Origin: Chromatiales bacterium
Lineage (GTDB): Bacteria; Pseudomonadota; Gammaproteobacteria; Chromatiales; Chromatiaceae
Length of the DNA stretch: 64,000 nucleotides
Reading direction: 5' to 3'
Assembly (NCBI GenBank): GCA_028280505.1
Contig: JANQLO010000038.1
Span: forward strand, 1 to 64,000
Part shown: piece by piece, positions 16,921 through 25,229 of the stretch
How the letters are laid out: the number at the start of each line of letters is the position of its first letter
Numbering within the stretch: position 1 is the stretch's first letter
The notes under the pieces: model-generated
The model's database searches: none
What the model was told of the DNA's origin: nothing
What the model saw: only the letters and a program-made list of their open reading frames with translations
Made by a program: the position numbers and the translations under genes

Positions 16921-17313
16921 GTGTCTAACGGCATCTTTATTATTTGTACCAGCGGCACAAGAGAAAAACTGCAGATGGCGGCCATGATCGCCGCGGTCGG
17001 TGCGGCCAGCGGGTCGGCTGTTTCCGTGTTCTTTTCGATGAACGCGCTGCAGTACTTTATCAAAGGCGGCAGTACAGACGCTCCGGTTGAAGGTGAGTTC
17101 GGATCTTTGATGGCAAACAACGAGGGCGTTCCACGTTTCAAAGACCTGTTCCTCCAGGCGGCCGACTTGGGTGACGCAGCCCTGCTCCCCTGCTCCATGG
17201 CGATGGACTTGATGGAGGTCTCGGAAAGCGATCTCGATGCCGAGTTTGGGGCTCCCACGGGATTGACCCGTTTTCTGAGCGATGCCGAGGGTGGTCAGCT
17301 CTACACGTTTTGA
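16921..17313 (+). CDS. DsrE/DsrE2-like sulfur-handling protein
   Basis: 130 residues from a GTG start with GAGGA at good distance. It has the DsrE/F fold pattern: IFIICTSGTREKLQMAAMIA at the start and SVFFSMNALQYF in the middle. Cys9 and Cys91 (LLPCSMAMDLM) are candidates for persulfide carriage, and the second sits where DsrE-like proteins keep their conserved Cys. Such proteins pass sulfane sulfur between TusA and oxidation systems in the cytoplasm. It is followed by tusA and an SQR-like gene, which is a known neighbourhood in sulfur oxidisers. Confidence 0.85.
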   Translation: MSNGIFIICTSGTREKLQMAAMIAAVGAASGSAVSVFFSMNALQYFIKGGSTDAPVEGEFGSLMANNEGVPRFKDLFLQAADLGDAALLPCSMAMDLMEVSESDLDAEFGAPTGLTRFLSDAEGGQLYTF

Positions 17314-17354
17314 AACGCAATTCACAACGGATCGAACACACAGGAGCATGCCCG

Positions 17355-17585
17355 ATGAATGAAACAAAGATTATCGATGCAAGAAACACGTTCTGCCCCG
17401 GACCGCTGATGGAACTCATCACCTACATAAGGCAGGCCGATGTCGGCGATAGCCTCGAACTGCTTTCTACCGACGATGGGACGGCCAACGATGTGCCCGA
17501 ATGGATAGAGAAAGTCGGGCATGAAATGATCAGCAGCGAGAAAGTCGAGGGGGTTTGGCACATTACTGTTCGTAAAACCAAATAG
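17355..17585 (+). CDS. tusA: TusA family sulfur carrier
   Basis: 76 residues with DARNTFCPGPLMEL near the start. The CPGP motif carries the persulfide-forming cysteine (Cys14). The ATG at 17355 was chosen because GGAG precedes it and TusA proteins start a few residues before this motif. In sulfur-oxidising bacteria TusA relays sulfane sulfur with DsrE and rhodanese proteins to cytoplasmic oxidation enzymes. Here it lies between dsrE-like and the SQR-like gene. Confidence 0.9.
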   Translation: MNETKIIDARNTFCPGPLMELITYIRQADVGDSLELLSTDDGTANDVPEWIEKVGHEMISSEKVEGVWHITVRKTK

Positions 17586-17657
17586 TAGGCCATGTCTGAC
17601 CGACAGGCTCTAGTGTGGCCAATCGAACAGTGTTCTGTTAACGAATAGGAGAAGGCA

Positions 17658-18791
17658 ATGAGAATCTTAGTCGTCGGTGGCGGAACGGGTGGCACCATTG
17701 TGGCTAACAATCTCGCACGGCGGCTGGCTCCCGAGATCCGTGCCCGCAAGGCATGGATAACTATGCTGTCGGCTTCGGACAGGCATATGTACCAGCCAGG
17801 CTTGCTGTATGTGGCATTTGGCCAGATGATGCCGGACGAGCTGTATCGAGACCAACAAAGCCTGCTCGAATCGTCTATCGATTTTCATGTCGACCCGGTT
17901 GAGACGTTTGAGCTCGACAAGAATCAGGTCAAGACCAAAAGCGGCGCCCTGCACGCCTACGATGTGCTGGTGATCGCAACTGGCTCTCGGGTGATGCCGA
18001 AGAAGATTCCCGGCCTTGAAGAAGGCGCGGAAACATTTTACACGGAGGCGGGAGCGGTCAAGCTTTTCAAGGCGCTGCGTGAGTTTGAAGGCGGCAAGGT
18101 ATGCATTGTCGTCGGCGTACCGCATAAATGTCCGATTGCACCGGTCGAGGTTACGTTTTCGCTGCATGACTACTTCAAGACCCGCGGTATTCGCGACAAG
18201 GTGCACATCAAGTACAACTATCCCATCAACCGTATTCACAGTATCGAGAATGTCGCAAAGTGGGCGCAGCCCGAATTCGATCGCATGGGCGTCGAATACG
18301 AGACACTGTTCAACGTCGAGGCAGTGGATGTCGAAAACAAAGTCGTCAAGAGCCTCGAGGGATCGGAAGACCGGTACGACTTACTGATATCGATTCCCGA
18401 GCATCATGGCATGGATGTCATCGAAAGCAATAACCTCGGCCCGGACGGCTGGATTCCCACCGATCGGCATAAGCTGACGATGGAAGGACATGACAATGTC
18501 TACGTCGTTGGCGATACCACAAATCTACCTGTCAGCAAGACCGGGTCGGCGGCACACTTCGAGGCGGAGGTGATCGCCGAGAACATCGCGTCGATCGTGA
18601 AGATCGGCACACCGGTCAAGGACTACGACGGCAAAGTTTACTGCTTCATCGAAGCCGGACACGACCGCGCCACCTACGCAATGTTCAATTACGAAAACCC
18701 GCCCGATCTCAAGGCGGCAAACAAGTCGATGCACTGGTTCAAAATGTCCTACAACAAGATGTACTGGGCCAGCGTGCGCGGTCTACTGTGA
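17658..18791 (+). CDS. Sulfide:quinone oxidoreductase-like flavoprotein
   Basis: 377 residues. The N-terminal FAD-binding motif is ILVVGGGTGGTIVANNLA. A second dinucleotide region holds VLVIATGSR, and the third FAD contact is NVYVVGDTTNLP. Cys149 and Cys158 (CIVVGVPHKCPIAP) and Cys329 (KVYCFIEAG) are positioned like the redox cysteines of SQR-type proteins. The enzyme would oxidise sulfide or a persulfide and reduce quinone or another acceptor at the membrane. The DsrE-TusA-flavoprotein-DUF1641 order is known from sulfur oxidisers. It may not be a true SQR, since flavoproteins of this group vary in substrate. A 77 bp fragment of a diverged copy is at 30786-30862. Confidence 0.82.
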   Translation: MRILVVGGGTGGTIVANNLARRLAPEIRARKAWITMLSASDRHMYQPGLLYVAFGQMMPDELYRDQQSLLESSIDFHVDPVETFELDKNQVKTKSGALHAYDVLVIATGSRVMPKKIPGLEEGAETFYTEAGAVKLFKALREFEGGKVCIVVGVPHKCPIAPVEVTFSLHDYFKTRGIRDKVHIKYNYPINRIHSIENVAKWAQPEFDRMGVEYETLFNVEAVDVENKVVKSLEGSEDRYDLLISIPEHHGMDVIESNNLGPDGWIPTDRHKLTMEGHDNVYVVGDTTNLPVSKTGSAAHFEAEVIAENIASIVKIGTPVKDYDGKVYCFIEAGHDRATYAMFNYENPPDLKAANKSMHWFKMSYNKMYWASVRGLL

Positions 18792-18804
18792 GGAGTCATC
18801 AATA

Positions 18805-19248
18805 ATGAGTACGGCCATACAGACAGAGTCAACTTCAGAGCCAAGTCCGGAAGTGACGGTTTCTGAAACGGATGTGCAACGCCTCGCTGAGCTGGCAACG
18901 TTGGTCTCGGCGGCGCAGGATGCGCTGAGCGACGATATGGTCTCCCGAATGGCGTCGGCCTTTAGCGAGGGTATCACGCTCCTCGATCGGCTGACGCGTA
19001 ACGAGGGCCTGATTCGGCTACTGCATATTCTCGATACCCCGGAAGCGCAGCATTTGCTCATCAGTTTCTCTCACGCATTGAGACAAATGAGTCGTGAATT
19101 CGCCACTACCCCGCCGACCAAAGGCGGCATTGTCTGCTTGTTGAAGCTGGCCAAAGATCCCGGCATGCAGGAAGGCCTGAGGTCGCTTTCATTGCTCGGC
19201 AAGTACATGGATGAAAGCATGCGGGAGCTTCACCGCAAGGGTGGATGA
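18805..19248 (+). CDS. DUF1641 protein
   Basis: 147 residues, helical, with LAELATLVSAAQDALSDDMV and the DUF1641 core TKGGIVCLLKLAKDPGMQEGL. The family occurs next to SQR-like flavoproteins and formate dehydrogenase components and may anchor or regulate them; no activity is known. It lies 13 bp after the SQR-like gene and ends that operon. The last 11 codons plus stop recur, diverged, at 30957-30992. Confidence 0.88.
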   Translation: MSTAIQTESTSEPSPEVTVSETDVQRLAELATLVSAAQDALSDDMVSRMASAFSEGITLLDRLTRNEGLIRLLHILDTPEAQHLLISFSHALRQMSREFATTPPTKGGIVCLLKLAKDPGMQEGLRSLSLLGKYMDESMRELHRKGG

Positions 19249-19478
19249 CCACCTTGCACGAGCTGCCCGCGCAATCTAAACACAGTGGCAAAGTCGGCCG
19301 TAAGAATGCATAAAGGCGCATGGTGCGCAGCCACATACCCTTTTACAACAACGTGCGTTTGCACTCGGCATCGGCGTATTGCACCCCAGCGAGCTTCAAA
19401 TTGAGACGTGGAGCATGAAAACGGCGTCTACTTTAAGGACCAACATTCGTTGGATTAACGACTACCCGGTGCGATGTT

Positions 19479-20060
19479 CTACATGTTGGTAAAACCATTT
19501 GCTGTGCGGTCCTTCGGATCAGCCGGGCGTCCCAGGTAACGCATCTGAAGCTGATCCCAGATCGCCAGCCTGTCCCAGGCCGGTTTGTCGCGGATCTTGT
19601 CGTCATCGGTAACAAAGGGGTTTGGAAACAGTACGGTGAGCTGTTGCTCTCCGGCGCCGGTGAACAGCCTTAAGCCCCAACTGATCGGAGCCCCCGCGCG
19701 GTCGCGGTCGCGAAAAAACTCCGCCCGATGTGTCTTGCGCTGATTCAGTGCGTCGTCAGCATTTTCGGAGATGTTACCGATACAAAGGTGAAAATGTGGT
19801 ACACCAAAAAATATGCTGAGATAGCCGGATTTTAGGTCAATTTTACTGGGGCCCCGTGTGCATCGCATTTCGTATGCGGCACCATCGATCATTGGCCCGA
19901 AGATGATCTGTTGCCAATACCGGCTGAACAGATGCTCGAGTAGTTCAAACAGGAATTCTTCGTTAGCCGGTAGCGGAAAGATATCGGTTGCTCTACCGTT
20001 AGGATGAGCGATCTGCTGAACGTCGGACTTAACAGGTAATTGCATTGCCTCATTCCTCAT
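19479..20060 (-). CDS. Unassigned protein with H-x-H motif (A)
   Basis: 193 residues, no family I can name with confidence. An N-terminal helical part (FLFELLEHLFSRYWQQIIFGP) is followed by GYLSIFFGVPHFHLCIGNI with His89 and His91. A motif of the same form occurs in the two genes at 20557 and 21235. The C-terminal half is LRLFTGAGEQQLTVLFPNPF followed by WDQLQMRYLG. There is no signal peptide, so it should be cytoplasmic. It points away from the other two across an AT-rich 500 bp gap and sits beside the TonB-dependent uptake operon. Confidence 0.75.
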   Translation of the reverse strand: MRNEAMQLPVKSDVQQIAHPNGRATDIFPLPANEEFLFELLEHLFSRYWQQIIFGPMIDGAAYEMRCTRGPSKIDLKSGYLSIFFGVPHFHLCIGNISENADDALNQRKTHRAEFFRDRDRAGAPISWGLRLFTGAGEQQLTVLFPNPFVTDDDKIRDKPAWDRLAIWDQLQMRYLGRPADPKDRTANGFTNM

Positions 20061-20556
20061 GTATATAAAGAATTCGTCGATTTCTTCCCGCTACAATACC
20101 ATTATAAAAATCGCCGCTAAAAAGCAATGGAACTGGACGATTTTTTGGACGCATTAACAAGATCAAGGCGTCCTGTTTCCATACTAAATAATAATAGTTC
20201 AACATGGGAAGTGATTTATAGAATCAGCAACACCCCAACCCCGTTTTGTGAAAGATCAAGGTAACGGTAGGTTGGACATAAGCAATCTGCAGGAATTGAG
20301 GATGATTTGGATATACAATTAAGTGCTTTCCGCACCGTATAATACGGCATACTGATGTTGTGGGCATTTCTCCATAGGGATTGACATCGTTGATTCAAGC
20401 ATGCCCAAGCCAACCTAAAAAAAGGGCAGAACCGGGGCACGAATTCCCCTATAACTATTCCCTATCGAACTAATAACAATTCGCCATTTAACTTAAGGGG
20501 GCTGGTGTGCTTTCCTATAATTTGACTATAGGATTTTTCTATCTGGACAAATCAGC
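20061..20556. other. AT-rich intergenic region with possible small remnant
   Basis: 496 bp, AT-rich compared with its surroundings. It holds the promoters for the divergent genes. CCTATA-N7-TATAGG followed by a T run lies at about 20515-20540, just before the next gene. A 45-codon frame at 20127-20264 is described separately. Nothing else is supported. Confidence 0.5.
20127..20264 (+). pseudogene. Possible remnant, 45 codons
   Basis: The frame begins MELDDFLDALTRSRRPVS and continues with protein-like composition to a stop at 20262-20264. No strong ribosome-binding site, no recognised family. It could be the preserved start of a broken gene or chance. Confidence 0.22.
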
Positions 20557-21234
20557 ATGTCTGACGGGTCGGTGAGAAAGCGCGAGGTTTCTGTGCAGGA
20601 TGTAGCGGCCTCCGAGGCCACGCCGGATCTGGTGACAATTCGTAGTATTGAGAATGTCCTGCGCGATTGGCTGACAGAAAAGAAAATAGTGCTTGTGTGC
20701 GGCAGATGGGACCAGGGAGCGGTTTCCGAAATCGTCAGCAATGGCAAGGCATGGCTCACCGGATCCACTTACACCGGTAAGTTTGCCGGCCTTAGAGATC
20801 TTCGCGTTCGCGGAGAAAAGCACCATCTTCACCTCGATCTTGGAAAGTTCAGTCATGCCGAATACGCGATCCGGCCGAGTGTTTGTTACGGATGGAAGCC
20901 TGCGTTCGAAATACTTCTCGTCGGCGATCATGGTCCCGGCAATATTGCTGTATCGGCAGGGAGGCCGTACCGTAAACATGAACTCAACCGGGCCATGGTA
21001 AAGGCGTATTTACAGAAGTTCATGGAACACAGGCACCGTTTCGGAGAGATTATCCAGTGGTCTGCAAAAAGTTCAGGACGCGGACCCGAGTCCGCTGCCG
21101 TCAATGACTGCTGGCGTGAAATAAAGAGCTGCGCCCTTGAAATGATTCCGGAGGACGAACAGCCTGATTTCTGCCTCGACAATGAACACCCTTGGGAGTC
21201 CGTTCGGAAAATCATGGAGCGACTGGCAAGGTAA
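20557..21234 (+). CDS. Unassigned protein with H-x-H motif (B)
   Basis: 225 residues, family not recognised. The centre carries GEKHHLHLDLGKF with His90 and His92 in the H-x-H arrangement. Downstream come AFEILLVGDHGPGNIAVSAGRPYRKHELNRAMVKAY, a strand-loop-helix pattern also seen in the next gene (GGYLSVTLNSPY...EVIDPVINLYRRY). There is no signal peptide. The stop abuts the ATG of the next gene, so the two are translationally coupled. A weak ribosome-binding site makes the start slightly uncertain. The possible role is intracellular handling of the ligand taken up by the neighbouring TonB system, which is inference only. Confidence 0.75.
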   Translation: MSDGSVRKREVSVQDVAASEATPDLVTIRSIENVLRDWLTEKKIVLVCGRWDQGAVSEIVSNGKAWLTGSTYTGKFAGLRDLRVRGEKHHLHLDLGKFSHAEYAIRPSVCYGWKPAFEILLVGDHGPGNIAVSAGRPYRKHELNRAMVKAYLQKFMEHRHRFGEIIQWSAKSSGRGPESAAVNDCWREIKSCALEMIPEDEQPDFCLDNEHPWESVRKIMERLAR

Positions 21235-21747
21235 ATGACTGAATCGTCTTCAACAGAACCGATCCCGGTGTCAGCGGATCCGGAAAACGAACCATGGGTT
21301 GCATCGTTGTTAAGGGAAGCACTTGGGCTTCAGGATGCTTCATTGGTTATTTGCCGCCCAAAACTGATAATCGAATTCAAAACTGAGGGTTTGGGACGGG
21401 GACTCCAGCGTTTTACGCAAGACGGGCACGAGACTTGGCAGATCGGCGAATTTCGAGGGCACCATTGTCATGTGGACCTCAATACCATCGCACAGGTGGT
21501 GTTCGATGCAGCCCCGGTCGCATGTCAGGGTGGGCGACCAAACTATACTGTCTGGTTCATGGCCGATTGGGACTGTGCAAACCCTTTTCGCAAGGGCGGC
21601 TATCTTTCGGTTACCCTCAATTCACCATACACCGAAATGGGAACCCCCAGGCGGGAAGTCATCGACCCGGTGATCAACCTGTACCGTCGTTATTGTAATG
21701 ATAAACGTGTTTTCGCCGAGCCGGGCTTTCTGCATGCCATCGCGTAG
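21235..21747 (+). CDS. Unassigned protein with H-x-H motif (C)
   Basis: 170 residues, starting directly after gene B's stop codon. The motif GEFRGHHCHVDLN (His77, His79) lies in the same relative place as in A and B. It is followed by NYTVWFMADWDCANPFRKGG and SLY-like TEMGTPRREVIDPVINLYRR. No signal peptide or membrane helix. The shared architecture argues that A, B and C are distant paralogues. Function unknown. Confidence 0.75.
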   Translation: MTESSSTEPIPVSADPENEPWVASLLREALGLQDASLVICRPKLIIEFKTEGLGRGLQRFTQDGHETWQIGEFRGHHCHVDLNTIAQVVFDAAPVACQGGRPNYTVWFMADWDCANPFRKGGYLSVTLNSPYTEMGTPRREVIDPVINLYRRYCNDKRVFAEPGFLHAIA

Positions 21748-21872
21748 GCTATTGGTTCAATAGCAGCACGCCCGCAATACATCTTTCAGACTGCACTTCC
21801 TCGACCTATATCCATGAGCATCCGAGATGGCGAGTGCCAAGCCGAATGGAGGCCGGTATCGGTGGCGATCAG

Positions 21873-22697
21873 TTAGCGTCGAAAGCGCAAGGGCAAGTTG
21901 AAGTGATAAGTACCGGTAGTTAAATCGTCGGGCGCATGGGGGAAACGAGCGCGTTTGACAGCCTGTATCACCATCCGGTCGACGGCTCGTTTACCTGATG
22001 TTGTCGTTAACTCGAGCTTATCGAGCTTGCCCGTGGTCGTTAAGGCAAGTTGGAGTTGAATCGTGCCGGCACGGTGCGCGGCAGGTGTACGTTCCATGCT
22101 TTTTTTAACGGCCATGCGTATTCGTCCACCCCAGACTGCCAACAGACGGTCGCTATTCGCATCCGATACTACTTGGTGGCTTGAACGGCCGGTACCAGCA
22201 GTAGACGCTTTGCCTTCACCCGTGGCGATTTCAGCTTTGCGCGCATCCTCAGCCTGATCTTTGGATTCTGTTGCCGATGCTATTGTTTTTTTGGGTTCCT
22301 GTTGTCTTGCTGCGGTATCGATATTTGCAGATGTTGTTTTGAAGTCGTCTACGACGTCGATTGTATGTGGTAACGGTTCGCTAACAGGCGGTACGACCCT
22401 TTTCGCATCAGGTGGCTCGAGGGAGTTTTCTGCTGTCACCTGCTGCTTCGCAGGCCTATCTACTGAAATCTCCGGGTTGGGCGCTTCGGATACAGACGCC
22501 CTTTCCTTTTTCATGGCTGCGGCCAGGCTCCATTCTTCAACAACACTGGACAGGTCGCCTGAAAATGCCATCAGACTTATCGTCGAATCGTCACCGCCGG
22601 GCGAACTGACGCCCGACGAGGTGGTCGTCGTCCACGCCAGTATGTGCAAGCCCATGGACAGTGCGACAAAGACGGGAAAACCGATACTTGAACGCAT
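21873..22697 (-). CDS. tonB: TonB energy-transducing protein
   Basis: 274 residues. One N-terminal membrane helix (about 6-25), then a long hydrophilic linker rich in Glu, Lys and Ala instead of the usual Pro-Lys repeats, and a C-terminal TonB domain: GTIQLQLALTTTGKLDKLELTTTSG, then VIQAVKRARFPHAPDD and a last strand YHFNLPLRF. It connects the proton-driven ExbB/ExbD complex to the receptor encoded at 27857-29785. It is the last gene of the minus-strand uptake operon. Confidence 0.88.
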   Translation of the reverse strand: MRSSIGFPVFVALSMGLHILAWTTTTSSGVSSPGGDDSTISLMAFSGDLSSVVEEWSLAAAMKKERASVSEAPNPEISVDRPAKQQVTAENSLEPPDAKRVVPPVSEPLPHTIDVVDDFKTTSANIDTAARQQEPKKTIASATESKDQAEDARKAEIATGEGKASTAGTGRSSHQVVSDANSDRLLAVWGGRIRMAVKKSMERTPAAHRAGTIQLQLALTTTGKLDKLELTTTSGKRAVDRMVIQAVKRARFPHAPDDLTTGTYHFNLPLRFRR

Positions 22698-22702
22698 CTC
22701 AA

Positions 22703-23080
22703 TCAGCGCGGTGTGGTGACCAGGTCAATACGTGTCCAGCCATACGAACCCAATCGCGTCATGGTACGGGCAAGTTGTTGTGCGGGCAGGTCACGATCGA
22801 CATGCAGCATTAACTGTTCTTTGCCGTCTGTATCAGCCAGGGCTAGCCATGCCTGATCGTTCCATGCGCCTGCAAAGTTGATCTGTCCATCGGCCAGCAG
22901 GTAGAGACGATCGTCACTGCGGTGGCGCTCACTTGCATCAGACTCCGGCAGCGTAAGAGGCAGAGACAGGGGTGCAATTTCTGCCGTCATCAGAAAGAAA
23001 ATCAGTAACAGAAAGACCACGTTGATCATTGGCACGATACTTTCTGTCCTGTTTCGTCTGTTCGGGCGCGGAAAATGCAC
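22703..23080 (-). CDS. exbD: ExbD-like protein with Asp-to-Asn change
   Basis: 125 residues with one membrane helix. In the helix the normally essential Asp of ExbD (PLIDVVFLLLIFF) is replaced by Asn20 in PMINVVFLLLIFFLMTA. Without the carboxylate this copy is not expected to carry protons alone. It is probably the partner of the second ExbD (23084-23464), which keeps the Asp. Only 4-5 bp separate it from its neighbours. The C-terminal periplasmic domain is of ordinary length. Confidence 0.85.
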   Translation of the reverse strand: MHFPRPNRRNRTESIVPMINVVFLLLIFFLMTAEIAPLSLPLTLPESDASERHRSDDRLYLLADGQINFAGAWNDQAWLALADTDGKEQLMLHVDRDLPAQQLARTMTRLGSYGWTRIDLVTTPR

Positions 23081-23083
23081 GTC

Positions 23084-23464
23084 TCACTCCACCAGCACGA
23101 TGCGCTGAAATCCGTTGTCTCGCAGCGCTTGTGTGACTTCGATAATGCGCTGCACGTTGGCGCCCTCCCGGCCACGCAGCACGATAATGTCTTCAGGTTT
23201 ACGCACCAACGGTTGCACAGCTGCGTGTAGTTCCATCGCGTTAATGTGTATCCCGTTGAGAGCCAGCCTGTCAGGGTATATTTCTATCAGTCTGGGTGGA
23301 CCGGAATAGCTGCCCGCCGTGCCGTCTTCCGAAATCAGCGGCATCGTCGTGTTACGCCCGAATTGCGAAGCCAGCATAAAGAAAATCAACAGGAGGAAGA
23401 CGACATCGATCATGGGCGTCAAACTTGGCTTGCGACCCAGCCTGTGTTGAGAAAAACAAAACAT
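23084..23464 (-). CDS. exbD: ExbD biopolymer transport protein
   Basis: 126 residues with one membrane helix holding PMIDVVFLLLIFFML. Asp20 is the proton-carrying residue of ExbD/TolR/MotB proteins. The periplasmic domain runs to the C-terminus (VQRIIEVTQALRDNGFQRIVLVE). Its first base overlaps the last base of exbB. Together with ExbB and the Asn-bearing ExbD it would form the motor for TonB. Confidence 0.9.
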   Translation of the reverse strand: MFCFSQHRLGRKPSLTPMIDVVFLLLIFFMLASQFGRNTTMPLISEDGTAGSYSGPPRLIEIYPDRLALNGIHINAMELHAAVQPLVRKPEDIIVLRGREGANVQRIIEVTQALRDNGFQRIVLVE

Positions 23465-24120
23465 CAGGCGGTCTCTTCGCTGATTGCCATATTCGGGCTG
23501 TATACGAACAGTCGTGTTGCCAGATCTTCCATGTCATGCTGAGCGCGTTCAGCTACGCTTTCAAACCAGCTTAATGCGATGGCCGCCGGAATCGCTACCG
23601 CCATGCCTGCGGCAGTGGTCAGCAAAGCCTCCCAGATACCGCCAGCCAGTATCGAAGGATCGGCGCTGGTGCCGGTTTCCTGAAGCGCCTGGAATGCCGC
23701 GATCATTCCCAGTACGGTACCTAATAACCCAACCAGCGGGGCGATGGTGGCGATCAGATCAAGTGGCCGCAGACCCTTGCGCAAACGACACAGCTCACAC
23801 ATCGCGAGCCGAGTAGTCTCTTCACGGGCCATTTCAGGCTCAAGCTTGATGTCCTGCAGTACACCGATGACATTGTTGACAAAACCCAAGTACATATTGC
23901 CTGGCCGTTTTTCGGACAAGTTTACTTTTCCCTGGTCCAGCCATTGCCGGACCAGTTGTTCAGCCCCATGGCGCGACCAGATACCGTAACGGTTAAGCTG
24001 CCAGAGTTTCCACAGGATGACGGCGACAGTGAGTATCGACAGGCCCACAATAACGACCAGAGCCGGCCCGCCACGATCGAGAAACGCAAACAATGCCTGT
24101 TGGTCGAAAGTAAGCTCCAT
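23464..24120 (-). CDS. exbB: ExbB/TolQ/MotA-family proton channel
   Basis: 218 residues, three membrane helices: about 17-38 (GPALVVIVGLSILTVAVILWK), about 118-140 (DLIATIAPLVGLLGTVLGMIAAF) and about 155-185 (ILAGGIWEALLTTAAGMAVAIPAAIAL). The TVLGM and LLTTAAGMAVAIPA segments are the family signature and line the proton pore. It overlaps exbD by one base and lies 6 bp after the 333-residue unknown, which places it in the uptake operon. Confidence 0.92.
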   Translation of the reverse strand: MELTFDQQALFAFLDRGGPALVVIVGLSILTVAVILWKLWQLNRYGIWSRHGAEQLVRQWLDQGKVNLSEKRPGNMYLGFVNNVIGVLQDIKLEPEMAREETTRLAMCELCRLRKGLRPLDLIATIAPLVGLLGTVLGMIAAFQALQETGTSADPSILAGGIWEALLTTAAGMAVAIPAAIALSWFESVAERAQHDMEDLATRLFVYSPNMAISEETA

Positions 24121-24126
24121 GATTGT

Positions 24127-25128
24127 TTAGTGCCCTGGAAACTCCGGCTCTGCCTCCCCGGGGTTACGATCAAAGGCCTCGCACCAGCGCCGCAATACGT
24201 CGTCGTCGCCGTGCATGCGATACCACTGGCGCAGAGCATTGCGCACACTGCTGCGTCCAAGCCGTGTTGACGGTGCTTCAAATTCGTCGGGGCTTTGCCG
24301 CTTTTTCAGCGCTTGCCAAACCGCATTTTTTATTTCCAGATGACCCTCGGAACCCCAGGTCTGCAGAAGCTGCTGGAAACGGTCGAAGGAATCGCGGTCA
24401 AATTCACGGTCCTCACCCATACGCCCGCTTACCGGACTTTCGGGGTGTATCGCCCCACAGGGTACCCAACCTTCGGGTATCGGTGTATTGGCCGAGTGGG
24501 TGCGTCCGGTACGCAGTAACTTTGGCAGCAGGTGGGTGTGTGGCCCCTCAGGGGATTTGCCGGCGGTATCCGGTCCACCGATTTTCTGATAAACCTCAAC
24601 CCGGCCAATGCGAGTAAGGGCAACCCGATGTGGGTGCGTTTTCATGATTGCCGTCATGGCCGGATTATCCGCATCGAACAAGGAGCGGCCCTCGTTTTGG
24701 CGCAGCACTTCAAGCAATTCGTGATCTGACGTACGTATGCAGAAATCGACCTGGTGTTGGCCCAGGCCCATGTCAAATATGACGGCATCCTGGTCTTGGG
24801 CACGGATAGCCCGTGTATCGACGCCGAGCTCGGTTAGCACCTTGCGGTTTGACATGGCGGCATTGCCGGTCGGCAGACAAAATGAGATACCTTGTGCCCA
24901 CCGGTGGGGGGCGGCGCTTAACGTTTCGTAGGCCAACGGGCGAACAGCCTCAAGCTGCTCTATACGGATGGCGCCACGCGTCGTCGCCTGGGTAAGGTCG
25001 GCAGGCAACTCGGGAGGGGGTTCATCGCCGACGTGATGAAACTCTGCTATCGCTCCAAAAGAACCCATATTCCAGCCTGTTTCCGGGTCGGTCAGACTGT
25101 TGTTGACAAAATCATAAAGCCGTTGCAT
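24127..25128 (-). CDS. Unassigned protein of the TonB uptake operon (DUF6925-like)
   Basis: 333 residues, no signal peptide. It opens with LTDPETGWNMGSFGAIAEFHH, which resembles a family I recall as DUF6925, though I am not certain. The middle holds HRWAQGISFCLPTGNAAM and DAVIFDMGLGQHQVDFCIRT. A strong AGGAGG site precedes the ATG. It sits inside a transport operon between the ABC ATPase and exbB, so a role in processing or sensing the ligand is likely. Its His, Cys and Glu content would allow metal binding, but no classical motif is seen. Confidence 0.8.
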   Translation of the reverse strand: MQRLYDFVNNSLTDPETGWNMGSFGAIAEFHHVGDEPPPELPADLTQATTRGAIRIEQLEAVRPLAYETLSAAPHRWAQGISFCLPTGNAAMSNRKVLTELGVDTRAIRAQDQDAVIFDMGLGQHQVDFCIRTSDHELLEVLRQNEGRSLFDADNPAMTAIMKTHPHRVALTRIGRVEVYQKIGGPDTAGKSPEGPHTHLLPKLLRTGRTHSANTPIPEGWVPCGAIHPESPVSGRMGEDREFDRDSFDRFQQLLQTWGSEGHLEIKNAVWQALKKRQSPDEFEAPSTRLGRSSVRNALRQWYRMHGDDDVLRRWCEAFDRNPGEAEPEFPGH

Positions 25129-25229
25129 GGCAATCCTCCTGTTACGTAGAAATCATCGTTATGTCTCAAAGAGTCCAATAAAGAGCAACGGGTAAAAACC
25201 GGTGCGGCTTGTATGGATTGATGTGATTG

